Source: Terribacillus halophilus (GTDB taxonomy: Bacteria; Bacillota; Bacilli; Bacillales; Amphibacillaceae). Taken from it: 64,000 bases of DNA. The notes below the pieces were generated by a model that was not told where the DNA came from, ran no database searches, and saw only the letters and a list, made by a program, of their open reading frames with translations. Shown here piece after piece: positions 32,577-41,915 of the stretch (position 1 is the stretch's first letter; each line of letters begins with the position of its first letter). Location of the stretch: NCBI RefSeq assembly GCF_900101385.1, contig NZ_FMZB01000002.1, positions 186,001 to 250,000 on the forward strand, in the 5' to 3' direction. Made by a program: the position numbers and the translations under genes.

Positions 32577-33116
32577 TTGGACAATCATATAAAACTTGTC
32601 AAAAAGGCAATACGAGGCAATGATAAAGCTTTTGAAAAGCTAGTTGAAATTGAAAGTGAGAAATTATATAGAACTGCCCTTCTGTATGCAGGGAATAAAG
32701 AGGACGCCCTGGATGTACTTCAGGAAACAATCTATAAGGCTTATATATCAATAGACCAAGTAAAACAACCTGAGTTCTTTTCGACTTGGTTAACAAAGAT
32801 ATTAATCCGTACTTCCTATGACTTTCTTAAAAAGAAAAAGAAAATTATATTAGATGAAAATTATTTGTCCGCCCAGCATGCAAAAAACAACTCGGATATC
32901 GAAGGAAAACTTGACCTACTGCATGTAATATCAAAGTTAAATAGGGATTACCAGACAGTCATTATTTTATTTTACTATCACGATTTACCTATTCGCTGTA
33001 TTGGCGAAACACTTAATATGGCCGAGAATACAGTTAAAACCAATCTTCGGCGTGCAAAAATCGAGCTTAAAAGATTATTGGGAGGGATGGAATATGAGCA
33101 AACAGCATTTCAATGA
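32577..33116 (+). CDS. ECF-type RNA polymerase sigma factor
   Basis: 179 aa from the TTG at 32577 (GAAAGGAGG upstream); the open frame extends to 32394 without a ribosome site. Sigma-70 region 2 (YAGNKEDALDVLQETIYKAY, then FFSTWLTKILIRTSYDFLKK) and region 4 (LNRDYQTVIILFYYHDLPIR, then MAENTVKTNLRRAKIELKR). Resembles SigV/SigW-like ECF factors. Overlaps the next gene, a membrane protein that probably acts as anti-sigma. Confidence 0.92.
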   Translation: MDNHIKLVKKAIRGNDKAFEKLVEIESEKLYRTALLYAGNKEDALDVLQETIYKAYISIDQVKQPEFFSTWLTKILIRTSYDFLKKKKKIILDENYLSAQHAKNNSDIEGKLDLLHVISKLNRDYQTVIILFYYHDLPIRCIGETLNMAENTVKTNLRRAKIELKRLLGGMEYEQTAFQ

Positions 33117-34503
33117 GGAGATCAATAAATTAGAGTTCCCCCGTGAGGAGGTTATGGCTGCAATAAGTAATGGAATCGAACAAGGACGGAAAGAAAAAAG
33201 ACCAAGAAATAAAGCCAGTTTCAAAATTGCCGTCACTGTATCCGCTATTGCTGCGTCCGTCTTTCTTGTATCGGGGTTACTATTTGCACCGGTGACGAAT
33301 GTTCTTGCTTCCGTCCCGATAATCGGTGCAATCTATGATAGATTCAGTATGCAAATCGGATATGAACTGTTTGAGAGCAATTTAATTACTCAATTAAATG
33401 AAGAAGCAAAAAGTAATGGAATAGAGATGACTGTAACAAGCGCTTATTACGATGGGAATGTCATCGGGCTCACGTTTAAGGCTGAAGGAAACAGGGTCTC
33501 TTTGGATAGGATCGGCGAGCAAGAAGAACCTGATGTAGGATATAGTTTTCACTTATCTGATAGTGACGAACAAAAACAATGGTCATCCAGTACGATGACA
33601 GATTTGGAAAAGACATCGAACGGCTACGTTGGTGCAATGGAATTTGATAATCCAAATGCTGATTTACCCGATAATTATACTTTACCATTAACCTTCACCT
33701 CTGTTACAGGAGTAAAAGGTACCTGGAAATTCGACGTTCCAGTTAAACGTATCCCTGCAGAAACAATCGCCGCAGATGATGAAAGTTCCTTTGAGGAATA
33801 TGCCATTCATATAGATTCAATCACGAAAGGAAAAGCTACTACATTATTGAATTACAGAACAACTCTGCCGTTAACAGGAAAAGATGATGAAATTAATATA
33901 ATAGTATTTGATAATAAGGGTAATCGGCTAACGAAAAGTCACACAGATGTAATGTCATCGGAACAAAATGACAGCATAGTGAAAAATGACGTTCGAGAAT
34001 TATTCAGCAGTAAAATCCCAGAAAACGCGCAGTATTTAACGATCCAACCTGTAATTAATCAATACGAACAAGAAACGGTAAGTTCCTTGGAAAATCGCGC
34101 TCCCTTTACTGTAACCAGTCCGCGTTTAGATTATCAGATACAAGTGAATGATATCAAACAGAATGGGGATCAGCTAATTTTAGACTACAATATCCAGAAT
34201 GTTGATACGGAAGCACTCGGAAAGGATATCATTCAAAACTTCGCTGATTTCATCACGCTGATAGAAACTAATGATATAGTCAAAGATAAAAACGGACAGC
34301 TTGATATGAATCAAATGATTAATCATCAAATCCGCAGCAAGCAAGCAAAGGAACTAGAGAATGATAATCTGCATTTCCAATCTGTCTTTACCATCGCCGG
34401 GAGCGACTTTGCTACAGACGACTACTCATTATTGATTCCATTCGGAACCTTAAGCAGCAACAATCCTGTAGAAATGGAACCAATCAAAGTTGAACTGAAA
34501 TAA
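33094..34503 (+). CDS. DUF4179-type transmembrane anti-sigma candidate
   Basis: 469 aa from the ATG at 33094 (GGGAGGG upstream), overlapping the sigma gene by 23 bases. Short cytoplasmic N-terminus (KLEFPREEVMAAISNGIEQG), one transmembrane helix at about 42-66, and a large extracellular beta-rich domain with SVPIIGAIYDRF after it, the hallmark of DUF4179 proteins that pair with ECF factors. Probably holds the sigma factor at the membrane and releases it on an envelope signal. Confidence 0.85.
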   Translation: MSKQHFNEEINKLEFPREEVMAAISNGIEQGRKEKRPRNKASFKIAVTVSAIAASVFLVSGLLFAPVTNVLASVPIIGAIYDRFSMQIGYELFESNLITQLNEEAKSNGIEMTVTSAYYDGNVIGLTFKAEGNRVSLDRIGEQEEPDVGYSFHLSDSDEQKQWSSSTMTDLEKTSNGYVGAMEFDNPNADLPDNYTLPLTFTSVTGVKGTWKFDVPVKRIPAETIAADDESSFEEYAIHIDSITKGKATTLLNYRTTLPLTGKDDEINIIVFDNKGNRLTKSHTDVMSSEQNDSIVKNDVRELFSSKIPENAQYLTIQPVINQYEQETVSSLENRAPFTVTSPRLDYQIQVNDIKQNGDQLILDYNIQNVDTEALGKDIIQNFADFITLIETNDIVKDKNGQLDMNQMINHQIRSKQAKELENDNLHFQSVFTIAGSDFATDDYSLLIPFGTLSSNNPVEMEPIKVELK

Positions 34504-34513
34504 CAGTGATTTT

Positions 34514-34540
34514 GGGGACTATACCAAGATAGTCCCCTTC
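34514..34540 (+). terminator. Terminator after the sigma operon
   Basis: GGGGACTAT/ATAGTCCCC stem followed by TTC; only weakly T-rich, but it sits between convergent genes. Confidence 0.6.
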
Positions 34541-34550
34541 ACATGGTACA

Positions 34551-35900
34551 TCATGTTATTTCCTTTCTTCCTCTACCCCAATACAACCCAAACAACAATA
34601 CAAACCACAAAGGCGTCAACAGCAGCGCCGGCCGTGTCTCATCTGCCACCAGCATAATAACGAGAACCCCTGCAAACAACGTCAGGACAGCATAATTCAC
34701 AAATGGTGTAAACGGTGCCTTGAATGTTGATTTTGCCTGCAATGCAGGACGGGTTTTCTTATATTTGATATGACAAATAAGAATGATGCTCCAAACCCAA
34801 ATAAAGCAGATGGCACTGATAGTCGTGACAATGCTGAATGCCTGGTCAGGTATGAGTTTGCTTAAGAGTGCCCCTGCAGACACAACAATTGCCGACAGCC
34901 ATAAAGCATTCGCCGGGACATGCTTTTTATTCAGTTTGGCAAGCTGCGATGGCCCTTGTCCTTGTTTGCTTAAATTATACAAAGTCCGGCTAGTCGAGAA
35001 CATGCCGCTGTTTCCGGCAGATGCAGCTGATGTTAATACGACAAAGTTGATGATGCCTGCTGCAATTGGAATACCAACCAGACTGAATGTCTTCACGAAA
35101 GGACTTTCCGCTGCATTAAGCTCGGTCCATGGGTTTATCATTAACAGAACAAGCAGTGCTCCAACATAGAAAAATAGAATTCGTAATGGTATCTTATTTA
35201 TCGCTGATGGGATGTTCTTAGCAGGGTTAGCAGTTTCAGCTGCTGATACCCCGATTAGTTCCACTCCGACATATGCAAAGACGACCATTTGGAAAGCAAG
35301 CAAGAAACCGGAGATTCCATTCGGAAATAGTCCTCCATGCTCCCACAAGTTCATAACCGAAACAGTCCCCGTGTCTGTCTGGAACCCGATCACCAGCAGC
35401 ACAATGCCGATTCCGATCAATGCCAAGATCGTAACCACCTTGATTAACGCAAACCAAAACTCCAATTCCCCAAACAGCTTGACCGTCAATAAGTTAAGTC
35501 CTAATAAAACGACGACACAGATAAGTGCAGGTACCCATTGCGGGATATCAAACCAATAATTCACATACACCCCGACAGCAATCACATCCGCCATCGCTGT
35601 CATGATCCAGCAAAACCAATACGTCCAGCCCGTTACAAATGATGCCCACGGTCCAAGATACTCTTCGGCGATGTCGGTGATGGACTGATAGCCTGCATTT
35701 GATAAAAGCAATTCCCCAAGCGCCCTCATCACAAAAAACAACGCCATACCGACGATCAAATAAGCAAAGATAATCGAGGGTCCAGCCAACTGGATCGCTT
35801 TTCCGGATCCTAGGAATAACCCGGTGCCAATCGTACCGCCAATGGCAATCAGTTGTACATGTCTATTGGATAAGTCCCTCTTTAACCCTTGTTGTGCCAA
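34551..35900 (-). CDS. APC-family amino acid permease (CycA/AapA-like)
   Basis: 449 aa from the TTG at 35900, chosen because AGGAGG lies seven bases upstream (a TTG at 35918 lies within the ribosome site). Twelve transmembrane helices; SNRHVQLIAIGGTIGTGLFL is the APC signature, then GPSIIFAYLIVGM and FAYVGVELIGVSAAETANP. Related to D-Ala/D-Ser/glycine symporters. A glycine riboswitch precedes it, making glycine (or D-Ala/D-Ser) the best guess for substrate. Confidence 0.9.
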   Translation of the reverse strand: MAQQGLKRDLSNRHVQLIAIGGTIGTGLFLGSGKAIQLAGPSIIFAYLIVGMALFFVMRALGELLLSNAGYQSITDIAEEYLGPWASFVTGWTYWFCWIMTAMADVIAVGVYVNYWFDIPQWVPALICVVVLLGLNLLTVKLFGELEFWFALIKVVTILALIGIGIVLLVIGFQTDTGTVSVMNLWEHGGLFPNGISGFLLAFQMVVFAYVGVELIGVSAAETANPAKNIPSAINKIPLRILFFYVGALLVLLMINPWTELNAAESPFVKTFSLVGIPIAAGIINFVVLTSAASAGNSGMFSTSRTLYNLSKQGQGPSQLAKLNKKHVPANALWLSAIVVSAGALLSKLIPDQAFSIVTTISAICFIWVWSIILICHIKYKKTRPALQAKSTFKAPFTPFVNYAVLTLFAGVLVIMLVADETRPALLLTPLWFVLLFGLYWGRGRKEIT

Positions 35901-35931
35901 ATCTAACTCCTCCTTCAATCAACCCAATAAA

Positions 35932-36120
35932 AAAAGAGATTGGAAGCTCTCCAATCTCTCGATCACAAGAATAACAAATACTATTGGTCATGCGCGCACA
36001 GCAAAACACAAATACATATCCGATACTCTTCTGTCCTTTTGCCTGAGATTGTGAACCCTTCGGCGCCGTCCAAATGGCGGTCTCTCCAGAAGCTGCTCCT
36101 GCTATAGTGTCATCCATAGC
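35932..36120 (-). promoter_or_regulatory. Glycine riboswitch (single aptamer) with terminator
   Basis: On the minus strand: CTGGAGAGACCGCC, GCCGAAGGGTTCACAATCTC, AGGCAAAAGGACAG, the conserved glycine-aptamer elements at about 36029-36115. A perfect terminator AGAGATTGGA/TCCAATCTCT with seven T residues follows at 35935-35959. I see one aptamer only. With a transporter downstream, ligand-dependent shut-off is plausible, unlike the ON switches of gcv operons. Confidence 0.88.
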
Positions 36121-36296
36121 ATTCATAGCTTTATTATTAAGTTATTTAGATTCTAATGTTTGTTTGATTTTTTGTCAAACCCCCAAGACTTTCACCAGCT
36201 GCCAAGATTCCGCGAAACACCTGAGATATGTGTACCCTGCGATATTTTAAGCGGGACATATAATACCCTGAATCCTAATATTATGGGGGTGAAAGT

Positions 36297-36560
36297 ATGT
36301 CAGTTGGACAATATCGTTCATTATGTCAAAAATACAACGGTAAAGCAGTTGAAATCCGATGTCATGATGGCAAAATTCATAGAGGAATCATCCAGCGTGT
36401 AGGACGCAATCGTGTTTACTTGCAGCCACTCGGCCGTTCCAGGAATCTAGGCGGCTTCGGTTATGGCGGTTATGGTTATGGCGGTGGCTGGGGATTTGGA
36501 TGGGGAGTAGCCTTAGGAGCTATCGCAGGTATAGCCTTGCTTTCTCTATTCTGGATCTAA
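36297..36560 (+). CDS. Small protein: basic beta domain plus Gly/Tyr-rich membrane tail
   Basis: 87 aa, GGGGG ribosome site. Residues 1-46 (YNGKAVEIRCHDGKIHRGII, QRVGRNRVYLQPL) look like a two- to three-strand SH3/LSm-like barrel half. Residues 48-68 are GGFGYGGYGYGGGWGFGWG, and the last 18 residues are one hydrophobic helix. Proteins of this design occur in Bacillaceae, often linked to spores, but the function is not known to me. Monocistronic. Confidence 0.78.
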   Translation: MSVGQYRSLCQKYNGKAVEIRCHDGKIHRGIIQRVGRNRVYLQPLGRSRNLGGFGYGGYGYGGGWGFGWGVALGAIAGIALLSLFWI

Positions 36561-36684
36561 TAAGACACCCGGTTCATGGAGAAGTGGGTATGACAGTGGT
36601 CATGACGATCCAGGAATTGGCTCCTTCATACCCGCACATACTCCATCCCATCAACGAACACGCAGCACATGGAATGTTATACCC

Positions 36685-37449
36685 TTAATAATCACCGGCA
36701 ATGACGCTTGCTTCAACAGACAGCAATTCTTTACTTGATATACCGTGTCTTTCCATATATCTTTTCACTACATGATAACCGATACAATATCCCAGCATCC
36801 TCGGGTATTTTCGCTGACCAAATAGAATAGCCTGAAATTCCTGATCCTTTGGCAAAAGTTCCTGATTTGGCAGAATATAATCGGACCACATTTTTCCGAT
36901 TTTCTTCTCGGAATAAGAGGATGCCCACCTTGCAGTCAGCTCTTCGCCAAATCTTTCCCTGACGGCATTTTCCGCTATCCCTTCTAATACAATGGTATCC
37001 AGTAACGTGTACATCTCCTCTTTTTTATCAAAACGATTCAGCCGGCATACATGGTTATACTCATGCGTAAATAGTGCTTTTATTTCCTCTTCTGCATTGG
37101 CTGGGGAGATAAATAAAAAAAGCTTATCCCTGAAAGCAAGCCCCGACTTCCCACCCAATTGCTTGCGGAGCCATTTATTTTGTTCATCGGATGGGAAAAT
37201 ATAGATAGGTATGTCCGGACTTTCCCACTCCTTTCGCAGGAAATCCTCATCCTGCTGTACGACCTTCCACACTTTATCATCCAGCTGTTTACTCCTCTTT
37301 TTCAGCGGGCGATACATGCCATGCCGCACGAAGTAATCATATATTTCAGCAGCAGAAGCGTCAGCAAAATGTTCTGTTAGCTTCTCGCACATCCCGACTG
37401 GATCTTCATATTCCCGAAACAGCCACTCATCCGTTCTGATTACGCTCAT
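36685..37449 (-). CDS. DUF2268-type putative zinc protease
   Basis: 254 aa, cytoplasmic (no signal). HEYNH (HEXXH) at about residue 129-133 in LFTHEYNHVCRLNRF, with a downstream LEGIAENAVRERFG that supplies the third ligand, fits the YjaZ/DUF2268 metallopeptidase family. Its substrate is unknown. ATG start; convergent end with the small gene to its left and divergent from the methyltransferase. Confidence 0.82.
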   Translation of the reverse strand: MSVIRTDEWLFREYEDPVGMCEKLTEHFADASAAEIYDYFVRHGMYRPLKKRSKQLDDKVWKVVQQDEDFLRKEWESPDIPIYIFPSDEQNKWLRKQLGGKSGLAFRDKLFLFISPANAEEEIKALFTHEYNHVCRLNRFDKKEEMYTLLDTIVLEGIAENAVRERFGEELTARWASSYSEKKIGKMWSDYILPNQELLPKDQEFQAILFGQRKYPRMLGYCIGYHVVKRYMERHGISSKELLSVEASVIAGDY

Positions 37450-37571
37450 TTCACCCCCCCTAACATCATCACTTTATTCATCAGGAGTGCGTCCTGCCTT
37501 TTTAGCAGCACAAATCTTTTGTGTATTCATAGCATATTGCAATGATGTCATACCAAAGGCAGGGGTTACAT

Positions 37572-38282
37572 TTGAATTACACATATCTTGATTGTTTGGC
37601 GCTATTTGGCGTAGGCGGCGCCCATCCAGGGGGATTGCAGCTAACAAAGGAAATTGTGTCCGAGGAAAAAATCAATGAACAAACAGCACTTTTGGAGATC
37701 GGCTGCGGTACCGGGCAAACTGCCGCTTATCTTGCACAGCAGTTCGGCAGCACAGTCAGTGCTGTAGACAGCAATAACATCATGGTGGACAAAGCCCGAC
37801 AAAGATTTTCATCCTTGGATTTACCGATTGATATCAAACTCGGGGACACGGAAAATCTTCCCTTCCCAGACGCAAATTTCGACATCGTCCTTTCAGAATC
37901 CGTGCTAGCGTTTACCAACGTCTTTTCCACCATTCCCGAGCTCAAAAGAGTCCTGAAACCAAACGGCATTTTACTTGCAGTCGAAACGGTATTGGAGCAG
38001 CCAATCCCTAATGCGGAACGGGATAATATCGTGGATTTTTACCGTTTCCCACAATTATTAACAGAAGACGAATGGCTTGCAGCCTTCAAAAAAGCTGGAT
38101 TTCAACGAATAGACAGCACGAAATACCAAGCCTCCTTGGAACAAATCGATGAGCAGCATGCTTCGGACTTCTCCCTATCGGAATATATCGATGACGAATT
38201 ATTAGAGATATTGGAAACGCATGAAGAAATCACAAAGCAAAACATAGATAAATTAGGCTTTCGGGTCTTTCGATGCAGTTAA
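37572..38282 (+). CDS. Class I SAM-dependent methyltransferase
   Basis: 236 aa from the TTG at 37572, which has GGCAGGGG seven bases upstream; an ATG at 37542 lacks a ribosome site. Motif I LEIGCGTGQTAAYLAQQFG, then VDSNNIMVDKARQRFSSLDL and LPFPDANFDIVLSESVLAFT, is the UbiE/Methyltransf_11 pattern. The acceptor is unknown. Single gene sharing a terminator with the convergent M23 gene. Confidence 0.85.
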   Translation: MNYTYLDCLALFGVGGAHPGGLQLTKEIVSEEKINEQTALLEIGCGTGQTAAYLAQQFGSTVSAVDSNNIMVDKARQRFSSLDLPIDIKLGDTENLPFPDANFDIVLSESVLAFTNVFSTIPELKRVLKPNGILLAVETVLEQPIPNAERDNIVDFYRFPQLLTEDEWLAAFKKAGFQRIDSTKYQASLEQIDEQHASDFSLSEYIDDELLEILETHEEITKQNIDKLGFRVFRCS

Positions 38283-38288
38283 ACAAAA

Positions 38289-38312
38289 AGAGATTGGATA
38301 TCTCCAATCTCT
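38289..38312. terminator. Bidirectional terminator
   Basis: AGAGATTGGA/TCCAATCTCT perfect stem between convergent genes, A-rich on one side. Confidence 0.75.
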
Positions 38313-39178
38313 TACTTATTAAAAACAGTATCGCCCTGGATAGGTTCATAACCATCCCTGAATTGGATTCGAATGGATTTCCCCTTCTCCAAATCGTCAG
38401 AATCCATGATGTGAAAATGCAAATGAGGTTCGGAAGAGTTTCCAGAATTACCACAGGTTCCGATACATTGTCCTTCCTTCACATCGTCCCCTACCTTCAC
38501 TGTTATCGAATCCTTCTTCAAATGAGCCAGCAAACTATATTCTTCGTTTGCATGCTCGATCATGACATAATTCCCTGCTGGATGATCAGGATCCATTTCG
38601 CCAGGGATATTATCCGTCATCCCATCAACCACCATCACAACTTTGCCATTTGCCGGTGCTACAATTTCTCCGCCGAACGCATAGTAGTTTTCATTATCGG
38701 TTGGAGTATCTTGATAAGATAGACCATCTTTCACCTTCACTAAATCATACGCATAGCGCTGATTCTCATAAACGTAATGATAGTTCATGAACTCATTTGT
38801 ACCGCCCCAAAAGATGAACCATTCACCCTTTACCGGCATCATGTACTTATTCTGCGTGAGGATATTGTCACTATCTCTGTACTTTATATAAGGCTTTAAA
38901 AATAGACCTTGGATTTGATGATCCTTATCAAAAATCACATTGATCGCTTTCTCTCTTTGATCATCTATCCAGACATAGTTATCGAAGTTTAAAAAAGCAT
39001 TTTTGAATTCTAGGTCATAATGTTCGACACCTTCATTAAAGGATGCTGATAAGTCTACGAATTCGCTCAAGGACACCAACTGCTGAAAATCATCTGATGT
39101 AATCCGGTAAATATCTTCAAACTGCCCGCTTCTGAATATCTCACCAAATTTTTCAGGAATGATGGAGCTGACTGGCAA
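38312..39178 (-). CDS. M23 family metallopeptidase-like protein
   Basis: 288 aa. N-terminal part (residues 1-110) has a DUF3887-like fold: FEDIYRITSDDFQQLVSLSE. The LytM/M23 domain spans about 165-280, with GGEIVAPANGKVVMVVDG, GNYVMIEHANEEYSLLAHLK, and GTCGNSGNSSEPHLHFHIMD holding the HxH zinc motif. There is no signal peptide, unlike cell-wall M23 enzymes, which suggests either a cytoplasmic protein or an alternative export route. Family members include BlaR-like resistance accessories. Confidence 0.8.
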   Translation of the reverse strand: MPVSSIIPEKFGEIFRSGQFEDIYRITSDDFQQLVSLSEFVDLSASFNEGVEHYDLEFKNAFLNFDNYVWIDDQREKAINVIFDKDHQIQGLFLKPYIKYRDSDNILTQNKYMMPVKGEWFIFWGGTNEFMNYHYVYENQRYAYDLVKVKDGLSYQDTPTDNENYYAFGGEIVAPANGKVVMVVDGMTDNIPGEMDPDHPAGNYVMIEHANEEYSLLAHLKKDSITVKVGDDVKEGQCIGTCGNSGNSSEPHLHFHIMDSDDLEKGKSIRIQFRDGYEPIQGDTVFNK

Positions 39179-39278
39179 TTACATGACCTCCTAAATTGTC
39201 ATTTGTGTTCATTGGGACTGGAGCAAGGCTTATGCTGCCTTTGAGTTTATTAAAATGAAATAGCAACTGTCATTGTAT

Positions 39279-40349
39279 TTAACCATGAACAAATGTAACT
39301 ATTATTTCCGTTCCTTTATTACATTCGCTCCTCACTTCCATCTTCCCTTTATGCAAATCGATTATTTTCTTCACTATAGATAGTCCCAGACCATTACCGC
39401 CAGCATTGCGGGTTCTGGATTTATCAGCTTTGTAAAATCGCTCGAACATATGCATGACGGCTTCTTCATCCATGCCAATTCCGCTATCTTTTATCTGGAC
39501 CATTGGTTGACCGTTTGGTAATTTATCTACTGTAACGGTAATGGTTCCTGCGTTTGGGGTGAATTTTATACTGTTATGAATGAGGTTGATCCATACTTGA
39601 TCCATTAGATCTTCATTCGCAGTAAGGCTTACATTTTCGAGGGAAATATCCATCTCTATGTCTTTCTCGGCCCACTGCGGTTCATTGGCAAGGATGATCC
39701 GGCGGAGCTGATGGTCCAATCGGTAGGTTTTTCGCTCAAGGGTTAAATCATCGGATTCCAAGGAAGTCAGCTTCAATAGGTTTTCGCTCAATTTAGACAG
39801 CCTGATACTTTCCATTTCGATTATCTCCAGGTAGTGTTTCCGCTCCTCGGGGCTTAAGTCATCTCTTTTTAAAGCATGGGCAAATCCGCTGATACTAGTC
39901 AAGGGAGACTGGATTTCATGGGATACATTCGAGATGAATTCCTGTCTCATTTCTTCCATTTTCCCAAGCTTATCTGCCATGTTATTGATGTTTTCGATAA
40001 TTTTATAATAAGGATGCTCTGTGCGCCCCTTGAACTGACTCATATAAAAAGAAAGATCTATATTAAAGTTTCCTTCCGCCATCATCCTCATTGCCTGGAT
40101 CATTGGATGCAAGAACTTGTCCTGTCTTTCTCTTACCCACTTGATTCTTGTGACGAAAAATACACCCAAGCCAAATAAAAGAAACCCCAATATCGAATTA
40201 ATGAGCTGTTTAGTCAATGCATGCGGGTGGAATTGAATAACATCATACAAGAAAGAGGTTAGCCAATAAGCGAAAGCCCAGCTTATGAGTAAAGAACCTA
40301 TAACGGCAAACATACCTATAAGACGTTTCAGGAATTCACGCTGTTTCAA
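39279..40349 (-). CDS. Sensor histidine kinase (HAMP type)
   Basis: 356 aa, TTG start with GGAGG eight bases upstream. Two transmembrane helices (about 10-33 and 48-68) with a very short outside loop, a HAMP-like linker, His144 in NVSHEIQSPLTS, and ATP-binding motifs NLIHNSIKFTP, IKDSGIGMDEE, GGNGLGLSIVKK. Overlaps the regulator stop (TTGA). Pairs with 40346-41026; probably controls the ABC exporter downstream of it on the map (41100-42886), though those genes lie upstream in transcription. Confidence 0.9.
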   Translation of the reverse strand: MKQREFLKRLIGMFAVIGSLLISWAFAYWLTSFLYDVIQFHPHALTKQLINSILGFLLFGLGVFFVTRIKWVRERQDKFLHPMIQAMRMMAEGNFNIDLSFYMSQFKGRTEHPYYKIIENINNMADKLGKMEEMRQEFISNVSHEIQSPLTSISGFAHALKRDDLSPEERKHYLEIIEMESIRLSKLSENLLKLTSLESDDLTLERKTYRLDHQLRRIILANEPQWAEKDIEMDISLENVSLTANEDLMDQVWINLIHNSIKFTPNAGTITVTVDKLPNGQPMVQIKDSGIGMDEEAVMHMFERFYKADKSRTRNAGGNGLGLSIVKKIIDLHKGKMEVRSECNKGTEIIVTFVHG

Positions 40350-41026
40350 TTCAATACCTCCAGACGATAGCCTAGGCCGCGAATGGTTGTGATTTTAAAC
40401 GGACAGCCTTCGCAGGAAAACCGCTGGCGCAGTCGTTTGATATGGACATCGACAGTGCGTTCATCTCCTTCGTAATCAAAGCCCCAAATATCTTCAATCA
40501 ATTGTTCCCGCGAGAATGTTTTCTGCGGGTTTGCTGCCAGTTTGAACAGCAATTCAAATTCTTTGAGCGGCAGTGTAACATGCTCATCCTCAATCATCAC
40601 TTTAAAAGAGGCGCGATCGATCAGTACATTCCCTATCCTGATTTGATTGGAGACGGATATCTGGTGGTGCCGGAGCTGCGCTTTTACACGAGCGACTAGT
40701 TCAGGCGCGGCAAATGGTTTCACCATATAATCGTCTGCCCCGAGATCAAACCCTTTCACTTTTTGCATTGTTTCCCCTTTTGCCGTTAACATGATAATCG
40801 GCATAGTATCGGAGTAATAAGTTCGTACTTCCTGACAAAATGCCCAGCCATCCATATTCGGCATCATGATATCCAGGATGATCATGTCGATTTTATCTGT
40901 TTCTAAAATCGCTAATGCAGCTTCCCCATCTTCCGCTTCTGCCATGGAAAAACCTTCTTTTGAAAGAATCAAATGAATCAACTCTCGAATATGTGCGTCA
41001 TCATCTACGATTAAGATTTTTGGCAT
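40346..41026 (-). CDS. OmpR-family response regulator
   Basis: 226 aa from the ATG at 41026 (AAAGGGA nine bases upstream; another ATG at 41035 is too close to it). Receiver with acidic DDD and Asp52 in MIILDIMMPNMDG, Lys in GADDYMVKPFA; winged helix TLPLKEFELLFKLAANPQKT, then YEGDERTVDVHIKRLRQRFS. Lies 65 bases after the permease gene, on the same strand, so the ABC and two-component genes may form one operon. Confidence 0.92.
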   Translation of the reverse strand: MPKILIVDDDAHIRELIHLILSKEGFSMAEAEDGEAALAILETDKIDMIILDIMMPNMDGWAFCQEVRTYYSDTMPIIMLTAKGETMQKVKGFDLGADDYMVKPFAAPELVARVKAQLRHHQISVSNQIRIGNVLIDRASFKVMIEDEHVTLPLKEFELLFKLAANPQKTFSREQLIEDIWGFDYEGDERTVDVHIKRLRQRFSCEGCPFKITTIRGLGYRLEVLN

Positions 41027-41099
41027 ATCATCCATTCCCTTTATAAAGTAGAGAGAACCGCCGCATGACGATTCTCCTTGTACTTTTACTATTTTACCA

Positions 41100-41915
41100 T
41101 TAGACCCTTCTCATATAAGCACGAACCGTGATAGGCGCAAAGATTGCTACGATCACAGCAGCCCCAATAAGCGAAATGGTCATATCCACGCCCACGGTTC
41201 CAGAATTGGTTAAATCCCTTACTGCAGTGACAAGATGTGAAATTGGATTGATATTCACAAACCATTGAAGCCAATTAGGCATTGTATTCGCTGGTACGAA
41301 TGCATTGGAAAGGAACGTGAGCGGAAATAACACGAGCATGGATATCCCCTGCACGCTTGAAGCTGTTCGGGCAATCACACCAAAGAAAGCAAAGATCCAG
41401 CTGACAGCCCAGGCACAGACGACAACGAGAATACCAGCAATGATGATACTGCTGAGCCCACCTTCTGGATGATAGCCCATGATATAGCCCATCACAAAAG
41501 TAAGGATCGTTGCGATCGTGTATCGAATCGTATCTGCCATCAATGCTCCTGCCAACGGGGCAATTCGGGCAATCGGCAACGACTTGAACCTGTCGAATAC
41601 CCCTTTATCCATATCCTCCCGCAGCTGGACACCGGTGACAACGGAGGTGCTGATAACCGTTTGAACTAAGATACCCGGAATAATAACTGGCAAATAGCTT
41701 TTCACATCCCCCGCTATAGCACCGCCGAAGATGTAAGTGAACATCAGCGTAAAGATGATTGGCTGTAATGTCACATCAAACAATTGCTCCGGGGTACGCT
41801 TTATCTTCAGCAGACCTCTGAAAGCCATGGTGAAACTGTTCATCAACGCTTGACGGAAACTTGATTTATTCTTGAGCTGTCTGTCGACAATATGTGTATC
41901 TAAATAACTGTTCAT
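41100..41915 (-). CDS. ABC-2 permease (DrrB-like exporter)
   Basis: 271 aa, six transmembrane helices. QPIIFTLMFTYIFGGAIAGD near 50-70 and PLTFLSNAFVPANTMPNWLQ near 200-220 are landmarks of the DrrB/ABC-2 membrane family that exports drugs. Overlaps the ATPase gene by 4 bases. Confidence 0.88.
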   Translation of the reverse strand: MNSYLDTHIVDRQLKNKSSFRQALMNSFTMAFRGLLKIKRTPEQLFDVTLQPIIFTLMFTYIFGGAIAGDVKSYLPVIIPGILVQTVISTSVVTGVQLREDMDKGVFDRFKSLPIARIAPLAGALMADTIRYTIATILTFVMGYIMGYHPEGGLSSIIIAGILVVVCAWAVSWIFAFFGVIARTASSVQGISMLVLFPLTFLSNAFVPANTMPNWLQWFVNINPISHLVTAVRDLTNSGTVGVDMTISLIGAAVIVAIFAPITVRAYMRRV

